Assembly (NCBI RefSeq): GCF_900637185.1
Contig: NZ_LR134352.1
Span: 4,020,001 to 4,084,000 of the forward strand
Origin: Nocardia asteroides
Lineage (GTDB): Bacteria > Actinomycetota > Actinomycetes > Mycobacteriales > Mycobacteriaceae
Length of the DNA: 64,000 nucleotides
Direction of reading: 5' to 3'
Each line of letters starts with the position of its first letter. Position 1 is the stretch's first letter. The notes beneath the pieces are model-generated. The model saw only the letters and a list, made by a program, of their open reading frames with translations. It was not told where the DNA came from and ran no database searches. A program made the position numbers and the translations under genes. Positions 44,799 to 52,780 of this stretch are shown here, in pieces.

Positions 44799-45641
44799 AT
44801 GACGGCTGAACCCGACGAGATCGGTCGCGTGCAACCGGTTGTCGACCGCGGCCCTACCGTGCTGCGTATCGCCCTCGGTGGCCAGTTGCGCAAATTGCGC
44901 GAGAGCAAAGGCATCACCCGCGAAGCGGCCGGTGACGCGATCCGTGGCTCACACGCCAAGATCAGCCGGCTCGAACTGGGACGCACCGGATTCAAGGAAC
45001 GCGACATCAGGGAGTCCTTCTTCGAACTGGCCAGGCAGGCAAGTGAACCGGGCTGGTGGCACCGCTACAGCGATCTGCTGCCGTCCTGGTTCAGCACCTA
45101 CCTCGGGCTGGAGCAGGCCGCCAGCCAGATCCGCACCTACGAGGCCCAGCTGGTCCCGGGTCTGCTGCAGACCCCGGAGTACACCAGGGCGATGGTGACA
45201 CTCGGCTTCGACGACGCCGACACCGAACGCCGCGTCCAGGTCCGGCAGCGGCGCCAGGACGTTCTGCACCGGCCTGAGCCGCCGGTGGTGTGGGCGGTGA
45301 TCGACGAGGCCGTGCTGCACCGCCCCGTCGGCGGGCGCGAGGTACACCGCGCGCAGTTGCGGTACCTGGCCGAGATGTCGGCGATGCCGAATGTGACCGT
45401 GCAGGTGCTGCCGTACTCCGCGGGTGGTCCCGCCGCGGCGGGCAGTTCCTTCAGCATTCTGCGGTTCGCCGAGCCCGAACTGCCCGACATCGTGTATCTG
45501 GAGCAGCTCACCAGCGCGCTGTATCTCGAGCGCAGGCAGGATCTGGCGCTGTACCTGTCGGTCATGGACCAGCTGAGCGTGCAGGCCGAACGCCCGGACC
45601 GCTCGCGCGAGATCCTGCTGGAGTACGCCGACCGCGCCTGA
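44799..45641 (+). CDS. XRE-family regulator with DUF5753 domain
   Basis: A 280-residue regulator. Residues about 20-75 form an XRE helix-turn-helix: LRIALGGQLRKLRESKGITREAAGDAIRGSHAKISRLELGRTGFKERDI. The DUF5753 domain covers residues 90-275: YLGLEQAASQIRTYEAQLVPGLLQTPEYTRAM, EPPVVWAVIDEAVLHRPVGG, LRYLAEM, VTVQVLPYSAGG and IVYLEQLTSALYLE. Such proteins control development and secondary metabolism in actinobacteria with DUF397 partners. The repeated dyads at 44291, 44470 and 46076 are its likely operators. A 16-bp-stem terminator follows. Confidence 0.94.
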   Translation: MTAEPDEIGRVQPVVDRGPTVLRIALGGQLRKLRESKGITREAAGDAIRGSHAKISRLELGRTGFKERDIRESFFELARQASEPGWWHRYSDLLPSWFSTYLGLEQAASQIRTYEAQLVPGLLQTPEYTRAMVTLGFDDADTERRVQVRQRRQDVLHRPEPPVVWAVIDEAVLHRPVGGREVHRAQLRYLAEMSAMPNVTVQVLPYSAGGPAAAGSSFSILRFAEPELPDIVYLEQLTSALYLERRQDLALYLSVMDQLSVQAERPDRSREILLEYADRA

Positions 45642-45647
45642 CGCCAC

Positions 45648-45687
45648 GGGGTACCGGATACCGGGCACGCTCGGTATCCGGTACCCC
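45648..45687. terminator. Long perfect hairpin after the XRE regulator gene
   Basis: GGGGTACCGGATACCG (45648-45663) is exactly complementary to 45672-45687, with an 8-base loop. It lies between convergent stops at 45641 and 45696, so it most likely ends transcription in both directions. Confidence 0.85.
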
Positions 45688-45695
45688 TCGCGGTC

Positions 45696-45950
45696 TCAGT
45701 ATCGGATGCAGCCGGCGGCGATGCGCCAGAAGGTGTCGGGGGCCAGCAGCTGCAGGTCCCAGTCGTCGGCCAGTTCGTGCGCGGTGGTCACGATCCGGTC
45801 GATGTCGAAATCGTTGCGAGTCGCCGCGCCGGTGGATTCCACCGCGTCGATGACATAGGCGACCGCGGTTTCCCTGGAGCACCTGGCGGTGACGGGGTGG
45901 GTTTTCGCTGCGCGATCAGCGAGGCCGTATCGGCCGTTGGTGTTGTTCAT
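45696..45950 (-). CDS. Small protein of unknown function under the repeated dyad promoter
   Basis: An 84-residue protein with a segment VTARCSRETAVAYVIDAVESTGAATRNDFDIDRIVTTAHELADDWDLQLLAPDTFWRIAAGCIRY. It has two cysteines and a helical, slightly acidic body. No family recognised. The ATG at 45948-45950 follows AGGGG by about 8 bp. The promoter is inferred from TTGCAT (46081-46086, minus strand) and TAAACT (46057-46062) with an 18-bp spacer, overlapping dyad copy 3, so it should be part of the same regulon. Confidence 0.68.
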   Translation of the reverse strand: MNNTNGRYGLADRAAKTHPVTARCSRETAVAYVIDAVESTGAATRNDFDIDRIVTTAHELADDWDLQLLAPDTFWRIAAGCIRY

Positions 45951-46297
45951 GTGAACGCCCCTGTGTTTAGGCAGTGGCAAACCCAAGGCAAATATATCCT
46001 CAGGTGTGCCGCTCGCGGCCTCCCCTGACTATCCCCTGAATTGTGTTGCGGCCCTGAGTTTAGGACGGAGGGACTTTCAGATGCAAGCACATCTGCACGA
46101 TCGATTCCGTCTCGATGCGCCGCGTTTCCCGGCTTCTGAGCGGCGAATCCGGGGGTCGGGGACCGGCTGCGCCCATGTCGTGGCGGGCATAACGTCGTGA
46201 CCGGCGGTTCATTGCCGATCCGGAACTCGAACCCGTGCGCCGCCGGTTCGGCGAAACCGGCGGGCCCGCGAATTATGTTGCGATAGTTAATTTTCGG
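45951..46297. promoter_or_regulatory. 347-bp intergenic region carrying dyad copy 3
   Basis: It holds the promoter of the 45696-45950 gene (see 46076-46097) and, near its right end, a small AT-rich inverted repeat CGATAG/CTATCG (46281-46286 and 46298-46303) with an 11-base loop overlapping the stop codon of the NAD(P)-binding protein gene, which may act as its terminator. Short open frames here look like chance. Confidence 0.5.
46076..46097. promoter_or_regulatory. Dyad copy 3 (XRE/DUF5753 candidate operator)
   Basis: TTCAGATG-CAAGCA-CATCTGCA differs from copy 1 at only two of 22 positions. It overlaps the -35 of a leftward promoter (TTGCAT, 18-bp spacer, TAAACT) for the gene at 45696-45950. 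It sits 126 bp from that gene's start. Similarity to copy 1 continues into the flanks. Confidence 0.8.
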
Positions 46298-46954
46298 CTA
46301 TCGAATTTCCGACACGGCCGCCGCGATCGGCTCGGTTCCGGCGACCAGTTCGAGGGTGCGCCGAAAAGTGTTGTCCGCGACCAAGATCGATGCGAGCGTC
46401 GCGGCGACGTCGGCGCGGGGCACCGGGCCACGCGCGATCGGCGGCGGTCCGAGCGTGACCAGACCGTTGCCTGCAGCGTCGGTGAGCATGCCGGGACGCA
46501 GGATCGTCCAGTCCAGCGGCCGGGCCCGCAGATCGTCTTCTGCCTTGGTCTTGGCGTCGATATAGGCGGCCCACACCTCGCCGCGGCCCGGCGCGGGCGG
46601 CGCGCCGGCGCCCATCGTCGAGATCTGCACGAAGCGCCGGACGCCCGCGGCTTCGGCGGCGTCGGCCAGCTGGACCGATCCGCCGAGGTCGACGCTGTAT
46701 TTGCGGTCCACGCCGCTGCCCGCCCCCGCGCCCGCGGCGAACACCACGGCGTCGGACCCGGTGATCGCGTCGGTCAGATCGGCGGTGCTGTCGCGTTCCA
46801 TGTCGTAGATGACCGGGACACCACCGGTCGCGGTGATGTCGGCGGCCTGGCCGGGATCGCGGATGAGCGCGTGGACCTGGTCACCGCGGCGGGTCAGCAG
46901 CTGGGCCAGCAGCAGAGCGATCTTGCCGTGGCCACCGGCGACGACGATGCGCAT
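46298..46954 (-). CDS. NAD(P)-binding protein (atypical SDR, BVR-B/YwnB-like)
   Basis: A 218-residue Rossmann protein with VVAGGHGKIALLLAQLLTRRGDQVHALIRDPGQ (GxxGxxxxxL and an arginine likely for NADP), then IYDMERD, DAVVFAAGAGAG, VQISTMGA, YIDAKTKAEDDLRARPLDWTILRPGMLTD and ADVAATLASIL. Closest to the YhfK/YwnB or biliverdin-reductase-B-like group. The tyrosine-lysine pair (Y-I-D-A-K) is present. The substrate is unknown. It is followed on the same strand by the dyad-copy-3 region. Confidence 0.9.
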   Translation of the reverse strand: MRIVVAGGHGKIALLLAQLLTRRGDQVHALIRDPGQAADITATGGVPVIYDMERDSTADLTDAITGSDAVVFAAGAGAGSGVDRKYSVDLGGSVQLADAAEAAGVRRFVQISTMGAGAPPAPGRGEVWAAYIDAKTKAEDDLRARPLDWTILRPGMLTDAAGNGLVTLGPPPIARGPVPRADVAATLASILVADNTFRRTLELVAGTEPIAAAVSEIR

Positions 46955-46985
46955 GCGATGCTCCTTTCGGACGGGGCGGCGGCCC

Positions 46986-47471
46986 TCAGCGCTCCGGACC
47001 GCCGGGATTGCAATTGGCCGACACCGTGGCCTGATAACCGACGGCCGGTCGCCACGGTTCGAGATTCCAGCTCGGCTTGTCGGGCGCCACCATCCTCGCC
47101 CACACCCAGTGGCAGACGAACTGGTCCCGCATTCCCGGCGCGTCGGCCCCGGCGTCGAGGACGAGGACCTCCTGCCACGCGCGTTCGTCGTTGCCCGGGG
47201 TGGTGGTGCGGCGGCCCGCCACCGTCGGGACCACCAGCAGGCGGGGCCCGTCGGTCGTCTCGGTCCAGGTCACGTGGTCGATCAGCGGCAGGTCGGCGTA
47301 CACGTCGACGGTGGTGGTCGGCGGTGCGATGGTCGCGGGCGGTTTGCTCGCCGGCCGCGTCGTCGTGGTGGTCGTCGTGACGACCGGCGTCGCCTCCTCG
47401 GCGGCGGTGGCGGCACACCCCGTCAGGGCGGCCAGCGCGAGCGCGGCCAGGCCGAGGTGCCACCGTGTCAC
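46986..47471 (-). CDS. DUF2599 lipoprotein
   Basis: About 161 residues. The signal peptide is LGLAALALAALTGC with a lipobox (LTGC). A Thr/Pro-rich linker (VVTTTTTTTRPASKPP) follows and the C-terminal domain matches DUF2599: WQEVLVLDAGADAPGMRDQFVCHWVWARMVAPDKPSWNLEPWRPAVGY, ending ANCNPGGPE. It is a cell-surface lipoprotein of unknown function found in mycobacteria and relatives. The GTG at 47471 gives a compact signal peptide; an ATG at 47516 would add 15 residues. Confidence 0.88.
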   Translation of the reverse strand: MTRWHLGLAALALAALTGCAATAAEEATPVVTTTTTTTRPASKPPATIAPPTTTVDVYADLPLIDHVTWTETTDGPRLLVVPTVAGRRTTTPGNDERAWQEVLVLDAGADAPGMRDQFVCHWVWARMVAPDKPSWNLEPWRPAVGYQATVSANCNPGGPER

Positions 47472-47558
47472 GCCACGCCCTTTCGTCCGCCGGGGTGGCC
47501 CCGGGGACGAGGCCACCCCGGCCAGCCTAGTGCGGCGAGCCGGGTGGCGCCGCCGGGC

Positions 47559-47813
47559 TCAATGCCACAGCGACCGGCAGGGGAGCCGCCGCAGCGCGGG
47601 ATGCACCCCGCCGTCGACGGTCACCAGCAGGCCGGCGTGCACGGCGGCGGTGGTGAATTCCCAGGCCTCGGCCGAGGTCGCCGCGTATTCGAGGGCGAGC
47701 GCGTCCTGCGGGGTCGGGCCGTCGAAGTACACCGTGATCCGCCGGGTCGGTATCTCACCGCGGTCGATCCGCGAGGAGGGGGCGGCGATGCTCTCGTCTT
47801 CGAGGGGAATCAT
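47559..47813 (-). CDS. Small conserved hypothetical protein
   Basis: An 84-residue protein. It has a distinct core RRITVYFDGPTPQDALALEYAATSAEAWEFTTAAVHAGLLVTVDGGVHPALRRLPC and could be a small enzyme-like or toxin-antitoxin-like fold, but no family is recognised. It lies between the lipoprotein gene and a divergent lipase gene. Confidence 0.55.
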   Translation of the reverse strand: MIPLEDESIAAPSSRIDRGEIPTRRITVYFDGPTPQDALALEYAATSAEAWEFTTAAVHAGLLVTVDGGVHPALRRLPCRSLWH

Positions 47814-48033
47814 GGCGTGCTCCTTTGCCCGGCACTGCTGAGAGCGCCTTCCTACTCGACGGTAGGGCCCGAACCGCGGGCGAGAACACGTTCCGATCAG
47901 GGCTTTACTCCGGTCACAAGTGACCGGGACGGTGCTTGTGAGCTCCGCCGATGTCCTCGCGCGGGGGTTCCGCCGGGCCGCGACGGAGGTCAGTATCGGA
48001 CCCGACCACAGCGACACGGGAGGGACGCCGGGG

Positions 48034-49263
48034 ATGATCCGGATTGCCGGGACACGACACACGAGACCGCGCCGCACACTGCTGACGACCGCCGTGGCGC
48101 TGGTGCTGGCCGCACTGCCTGCCCTGCCCGCCGACGCGGCGCCACTGTATCCGACCGCCGACCCCGATCCCTTCTACGCCCAGCCCGCCGACCTGTCCGC
48201 CAGCAGCCCCGGCGACGTGCTGGAGGTGCGGGCGATGCCGCCGCTGGCGATGTTCCCGGACACCAGGATCACCCTGGTGAAGTTCCGCTCGACCAACTCC
48301 GCGGGCGACCCGATCGCCGCGACGACGACCGTGCTGCAACCGGCCGGGCATCGCCGCGACGAGCCGGTGCTGTCGTATCAGCACATCATCAACGGGCTCG
48401 GTATGCAGTGCTCGGTGTCGAAGGTGCTCTACACCGACGACCCGAATCTGATGGTGCGCGAGGCGATCTTCTGGAACGTCGCGCTGCGCCGGGGCTGGAC
48501 CCTGGCACTGCCCGATCACCTCGGTCCCCAGTTCGCCTACGGCGCGGCGAAATTGGGCGGTCAGGTCACCCTCGACGGGATCAGGGCGGTGCGTCAGGTC
48601 GAGGAACTGCAGATCGCCGGCAGCCGGGTGGCGATGGCGGGTTACTCCGGTGGCGGCATGGCGACCGCGTGGGCCGCGGCGCTGCAGCCCACCTACGCGC
48701 CCGAACTGCCGATCGCGGGTGCGGCCATGGGCGGAGTGCCGATGAACCTGGTGTCGATGCTGGAAGGGCTGGGGTTCGGCGCGCATCCGGTGTTCGGCCT
48801 GGCCCTGGCCGCCGGTATCGGCCTGGAACGCGAGTATCCGCAACGCTTTCCGATCAGCGACCAGATGAACGCGCGTGGTCTGGCCGCCCGCGCGTCGATC
48901 GCCGATGCCTGCACCAACGACATCCTCGGCGCGGGCGCCGGACGCGGCATCCTCGATTTCGCGGCCACCACCTCGATGGTCGACGATCCGCAGGCGCGGG
49001 CGGTGGTGGAGGAGAACAGCCTCGCGCTCTACCCCGGCGCGCCGAGCATGCCGGTGTTCGAATGGCATTCGCCCACCGACGCGCTCATCCCGGTCGACGC
49101 GATCACCGCCACGACCCGGCGCTGGTGCGCCGCGGGGACACCAGTGGTCACCGAGTCGACCCCCACCCCGGACCATCTGACCGCAGCCGTGCTGGGTCTG
49201 CCGTCGGCGCTGCGCTGGCTCGACGCGCGGCTGCAGGGGGAACCGGCGCCCAGTACCTGCTGA
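48034..49263 (+). CDS. Secreted lipase (LIP/CALB-like family)
   Basis: A 409-residue exported lipase. A signal peptide covers residues 1-36 (TLLTTAVALVLAALPALPADAA). The mature protein has the family opening DPFYAQPADLSASSPGDVLEVRAM, an oxyanion region LSYQHIINGLGM, the nucleophile S205 in AGYSGGGMATAW, the aspartate in FEWHSPTDALIPVDA and the histidine in TPDHLTAAVL. Members hydrolyse triacylglycerols and esters outside the cell. The ATG at 48034 follows GGGAGGG. It is a paralogue of the next gene. A strong terminator hairpin follows. Confidence 0.93.
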   Translation: MIRIAGTRHTRPRRTLLTTAVALVLAALPALPADAAPLYPTADPDPFYAQPADLSASSPGDVLEVRAMPPLAMFPDTRITLVKFRSTNSAGDPIAATTTVLQPAGHRRDEPVLSYQHIINGLGMQCSVSKVLYTDDPNLMVREAIFWNVALRRGWTLALPDHLGPQFAYGAAKLGGQVTLDGIRAVRQVEELQIAGSRVAMAGYSGGGMATAWAAALQPTYAPELPIAGAAMGGVPMNLVSMLEGLGFGAHPVFGLALAAGIGLEREYPQRFPISDQMNARGLAARASIADACTNDILGAGAGRGILDFAATTSMVDDPQARAVVEENSLALYPGAPSMPVFEWHSPTDALIPVDAITATTRRWCAAGTPVVTESTPTPDHLTAAVLGLPSALRWLDARLQGEPAPSTC

Positions 49264-49274
49264 GCCCGGTGTCG

Positions 49275-49315
49275 ATCGGCCCGGATCCGTAGCCCCGACG
49301 CGGATCCGGGCCGAT
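49275..49315 (+). terminator. Intrinsic terminator after the first lipase gene
   Basis: ATCGGCCCGGATCCG (49275-49289) pairs perfectly with 49301-49315 over an 11-base loop and is followed by TGTTGTT. The stem begins 12 bp after the lipase stop codon. Confidence 0.85.
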
Positions 49316-49499
49316 TGTTGTTGCGATCGTGCCGCTTTGCGTCACGACTCGGGCACGACGCCGATTCGGCGGGGTGGTCACGGCGTACCGTCAGATGATC
49401 GGACGAGGGGCGCACTGGGGGAGGTTCGGCGGGAGACGAAGCACCGCATCGCCACACGTCACGACGAATCCGACGTTGCCACCCGAAGGCGTGTGTGCC

Positions 49500-50873
49500 A
49501 TGCGATCTGTGCGTGTGTTGGTCTGTTCGCTGTTGCTGCTCTGCTCGTTCGCCGCAGGCTCCGCCGCGGCCGATCCGCCCCCGACACCGGAATCGCCGGT
49601 GCCGCATCCGGGAACGCCGGGATTCCTGCCCGATCTGCAACGCTGGATCGATCAGGTGCTGCCGTCCCCGATCCAGCCCTCCGGCGGCACCGCCGCCGAC
49701 CCCGACGCCGAGCTGGCGGCCCTGCGGGCGGCCGTCCTCCCGTCCCCGGTCGGCGATCCGATCTTCGATCACTGGCCGGCGAACCTGGCCGACTTCGCAC
49801 CGGGCGAGGTGATCGAATCCCGCGACGTCCTGGCGACCGCGGGTCCGCTCACCCTGGTTCCGCTGCGGTCGGCCTCGCTGCTGAAGTACCGCACCGAGGA
49901 CGCGCACGGCCGCCCGTCCTACGCCACCGCGACCCTGCTGGTGCCCGCCGCCGACTGGACCGGCGAAGGCGACCGCCCCGTGCTGGTCAACAACCTGCCC
50001 ATCGACGCGCTCGGCCGCGAGTGCACCCCGGGATACACCCTGTCCCACGGCCTGAACCTGCATTCCAGCAGCACCGAGTTCATCCCGCCGACCACCCAGC
50101 TCGCCGCCCTGCGCGGCTATGCCGTACTCGTCCCCGATCACGAGGGGCCGTGGATGGCCTACGCCGAGCCGTATGTCGCCGGGCACGCGGTGCTCGACGG
50201 GATCCGGGCGGTGCGCGGCGTCGACCCGGCGGCGTTCGGCACGAGCCGCTTCGCGATGACCGGCTACTCCGGCGGCGCCATCGCCACCCACGGCGCGACC
50301 AAGCTCATCGACTCCTACGCGCCCGAACTCGCCGACGCGATCGTCGGGGCCGCGCTGGGCGGTGTCCCCGCCGACTTCGAGATCCTCTCGCGCAGCATGA
50401 ACGCCAACCTCGCCTCCGGCATCTTCATGGCGGCCACCTTCGCGATCGGGCGGGAACGGCCCGAGATCCTGGCCGCGATGAACAACCTCGCCCGCTGGGT
50501 GGCCACCTCGCCGATGAAGGACCAGTGCGTCAGCGTGTTCGCGGTGCCCGGCATTCTGCACCTGCCCATCGACGTCGGCGCGAACATCACCGACCCGCTG
50601 CGTTCGGACCTGGCCACCAGCATCTACGAGATCACCCGGATGGCCGGGATGCGCTCGGCCACCCCGCTCTACATCTACAACGGCGAACAGGAGTTCTGGA
50701 TCCCGGCCGCCGGCGCACGCAATCTGTACAACGAACAGTGCGCGCTCGGCGCGAACGCGGTGTACCGCAGCGTGTTCGGCGAACATGTGATCGGCGCGGC
50801 GACCGGCTATCCGGAGGCGATGCTGTGGCTCGACGAACGGTTGCAGGGGGTCGCGGCCCGCAGCGAATGCTGA
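49500..50873 (+). CDS. Secreted lipase (LIP/CALB-like family), second copy
   Basis: A 457-residue paralogue of the preceding lipase. A signal peptide covers residues 1-24. A Pro-rich spacer (residues 25-65) is absent from the first copy. The catalytic serine is S257 in MTGYSGGAIATHG, with an aspartate-equivalent in LYIYNGEQEFWIP (the usual SPTD segment is changed to NGEQE, E in place of D) and a late histidine (FGEHVIGAATG). The change at the acid position is notable. It follows the first lipase by 236 bp with its own promoter region and converges on the accD gene 12 bp later. Confidence 0.92.
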   Translation: MRSVRVLVCSLLLLCSFAAGSAAADPPPTPESPVPHPGTPGFLPDLQRWIDQVLPSPIQPSGGTAADPDAELAALRAAVLPSPVGDPIFDHWPANLADFAPGEVIESRDVLATAGPLTLVPLRSASLLKYRTEDAHGRPSYATATLLVPAADWTGEGDRPVLVNNLPIDALGRECTPGYTLSHGLNLHSSSTEFIPPTTQLAALRGYAVLVPDHEGPWMAYAEPYVAGHAVLDGIRAVRGVDPAAFGTSRFAMTGYSGGAIATHGATKLIDSYAPELADAIVGAALGGVPADFEILSRSMNANLASGIFMAATFAIGRERPEILAAMNNLARWVATSPMKDQCVSVFAVPGILHLPIDVGANITDPLRSDLATSIYEITRMAGMRSATPLYIYNGEQEFWIPAAGARNLYNEQCALGANAVYRSVFGEHVIGAATGYPEAMLWLDERLQGVAARSEC

Positions 50874-50885
50874 ACCGCGACCGGC

Positions 50886-52436
50886 TCACACCGGGAACAG
50901 CGGGTGCTTGCGCGGATTGGGCCGTACCGTCGCCTCCTTCTCGCGCAGCAGCCGCAGCGCGTGGCGGATCTCGAGCCGGGTCTGCGCGGGCTCGATCACC
51001 GCGTCGATGTAGCCGCGTTCGGCCGCGATCCACGGCGTCGCGACCGCCGCGTTGTACTGGTCGATCAGGTACTGCCGCGCGGCGGGCCGGTCATCGGCCG
51101 GCACCTGCTCGAGCTGCCGTCTGCCTACGATCCCGACCGCGCTCTCGGCGCCCATGACCGCGATCCGGGCGGTAGGCCAGGCCAGGCTCAGGTCGGCGCC
51201 GAGCTGCTTGCAGCCCATCACCGCGTAGCCGCCGCCGTAGGCCTTGCGCACCACCACGGTCACGATCGGCACGGTCGCCTCGATGACCGCGCGGAAGAAG
51301 CGGCCGCCGCGCTTGATCACGCCGTTGCGTTCCTCGTCCACGCCGGGCAGCACGCCCGGGGTGTCGACGACGAATACCAGCGGGATCCGGAAGGCATCGC
51401 AGAGCCGGATGAAATGGGTCGCCTTGTCCGAGCACTTGGCGTCGAGCGCGCCGCCGAGCACCAGCGGCTGGTTGGCCACCACGCCGACCGGCCGCCCGTC
51501 CACCCGGGCGAATCCGGTGATCAGGTTGGCCGCGGTGGCGGCACTCATCTCGTGGAACTCGCCGTCGTCGAACAGGCGCAGCAGGATGTCGTACATGTCG
51601 TAACCGGTGCGATCGGCATCGGGAATGATCGTGTCCAGCTCGCGGTCGGTGGCGGTGAGCTCCGGTTCCAGCCCCGGATTGACGATCGGCGGGAGCTCGT
51701 TGCAGCTGGTGGGCATGTAGCTCAGGTAGGCACGCGCCCAGGCGAAGGCGGCGGCCTCGTCGGCGGCGACATGGTGGATGGTGCCGTTGTCGGCCTGTAC
51801 CCGCGCGCCGCCCAGTTCCTCCATCGTCACGCTCTCGCCGGTGACCTCCTTGATCACCTCCGGCCCGGTGACGAACATGTAGGACTGCTCGGTGGCGATC
51901 AGCACGTCGGTGTTCACCGGCGCGTACACCGATCCGGCCGCGCATTTGCCGAGCATGATCGAGACCTGCGGCACCAGGCCCGACAGCTGTTCCTGGCGGC
52001 GGCTCATCATCGCGTACCAGGCCAGCGAGGTCACCGCGTCCTGGATGCGGGCGCCGCCGGAATCGTTGATCGCGACCACCGGGCACAGGGTGGCCAGCGC
52101 GAAATCCAGTGCGGCGGCGACCTTGCGGCCGAACATCTCGCCGACCGAACCGCCGAAGACGGTCTGGTCGTGGGCGATCACCACCACCGGCCTGCCGTCG
52201 ATCTCGCCGCGTCCGGTCACCACGCCGTCGCCGTACATCGCGTCGGCGCGGCCGGGCTGGCGCACCAATTTGCCCATCTCGACGAAACTGCCCGCGTCGA
52301 GCAGGGCGCGCACCCGCTCGCGCGCGCTCGGGATTTCCTTCGATTTGCGTTTCGCGATGCCGATTTCACCGGCCGGTTCCTCGGCGAGCTCGAGAATATC
52401 CCGTAGCTGGTCCAGTTTTTCGCGCGTCACGCTCAT
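50886..52436 (-). CDS. accD: Acyl-CoA carboxylase carboxyltransferase (beta) subunit, second copy
   Basis: A 516-residue paralogue of the protein at 18574-20121. The two share almost every core motif ([79 protein letters not shown]) and differ in flanking parts such as [22 protein letters not shown]. The start is ATG 52436 ([14 protein letters not shown]). Again no alpha subunit is nearby. Acyl-CoA substrate is uncertain; the pair may serve mycolic-acid, propionyl-CoA or other branched lipid routes. It is next to a set of secreted lipases. Confidence 0.93.
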   Translation of the reverse strand: MSVTREKLDQLRDILELAEEPAGEIGIAKRKSKEIPSARERVRALLDAGSFVEMGKLVRQPGRADAMYGDGVVTGRGEIDGRPVVVIAHDQTVFGGSVGEMFGRKVAAALDFALATLCPVVAINDSGGARIQDAVTSLAWYAMMSRRQEQLSGLVPQVSIMLGKCAAGSVYAPVNTDVLIATEQSYMFVTGPEVIKEVTGESVTMEELGGARVQADNGTIHHVAADEAAAFAWARAYLSYMPTSCNELPPIVNPGLEPELTATDRELDTIIPDADRTGYDMYDILLRLFDDGEFHEMSAATAANLITGFARVDGRPVGVVANQPLVLGGALDAKCSDKATHFIRLCDAFRIPLVFVVDTPGVLPGVDEERNGVIKRGGRFFRAVIEATVPIVTVVVRKAYGGGYAVMGCKQLGADLSLAWPTARIAVMGAESAVGIVGRRQLEQVPADDRPAARQYLIDQYNAAVATPWIAAERGYIDAVIEPAQTRLEIRHALRLLREKEATVRPNPRKHPLFPV

Positions 52437-52780
52437 CGGTGGTCTTGCCCTTCGAACAATTCTTCGCCGTCGTTGGCGACGGTCACGAGCGTAGCGGCAG
52501 AACACTGTGAAGTGTCAGCATTTCACCGGTTTGACCGGCAAAATGCGAGGTGATGTGCCGTGTCGTCCGGTGAACGATAGCGTCTGTGGATGGTGCGGAC
52601 CGCACGGCCGTGCCCGGCGAAAAATTCCTGTGCCGCGTCATGGCGGTATTCGACGAGCGGTGGTGACCTGCCCAGAAACCCGGAAACGGTGGAAATCAAG
52701 CGTTTTCGGCGACTTATGTTCGTTCCGGTTTCGACAAAGCCATTCGTATTTCTCGGATCGCACAGGAAGATACGCCAACG
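52437..52780. promoter_or_regulatory. 344-bp divergent promoter region between accD and a lipase gene
   Basis: No gene is supported. The region is less GC-rich, especially 52690-52780 before the lipase start. A small dyad CCGGT-TTG-ACCGG (52526-52538) lies near the accD side. Possible promoter elements could not be assigned with confidence. Confidence 0.4.

Noticed and set aside
46006-46200. Short open frame near dyad copy 3
   Set aside because: It begins inside an intergenic region without a ribosome-binding site and only shares the MQAHLH peptide created by the operator repeat.
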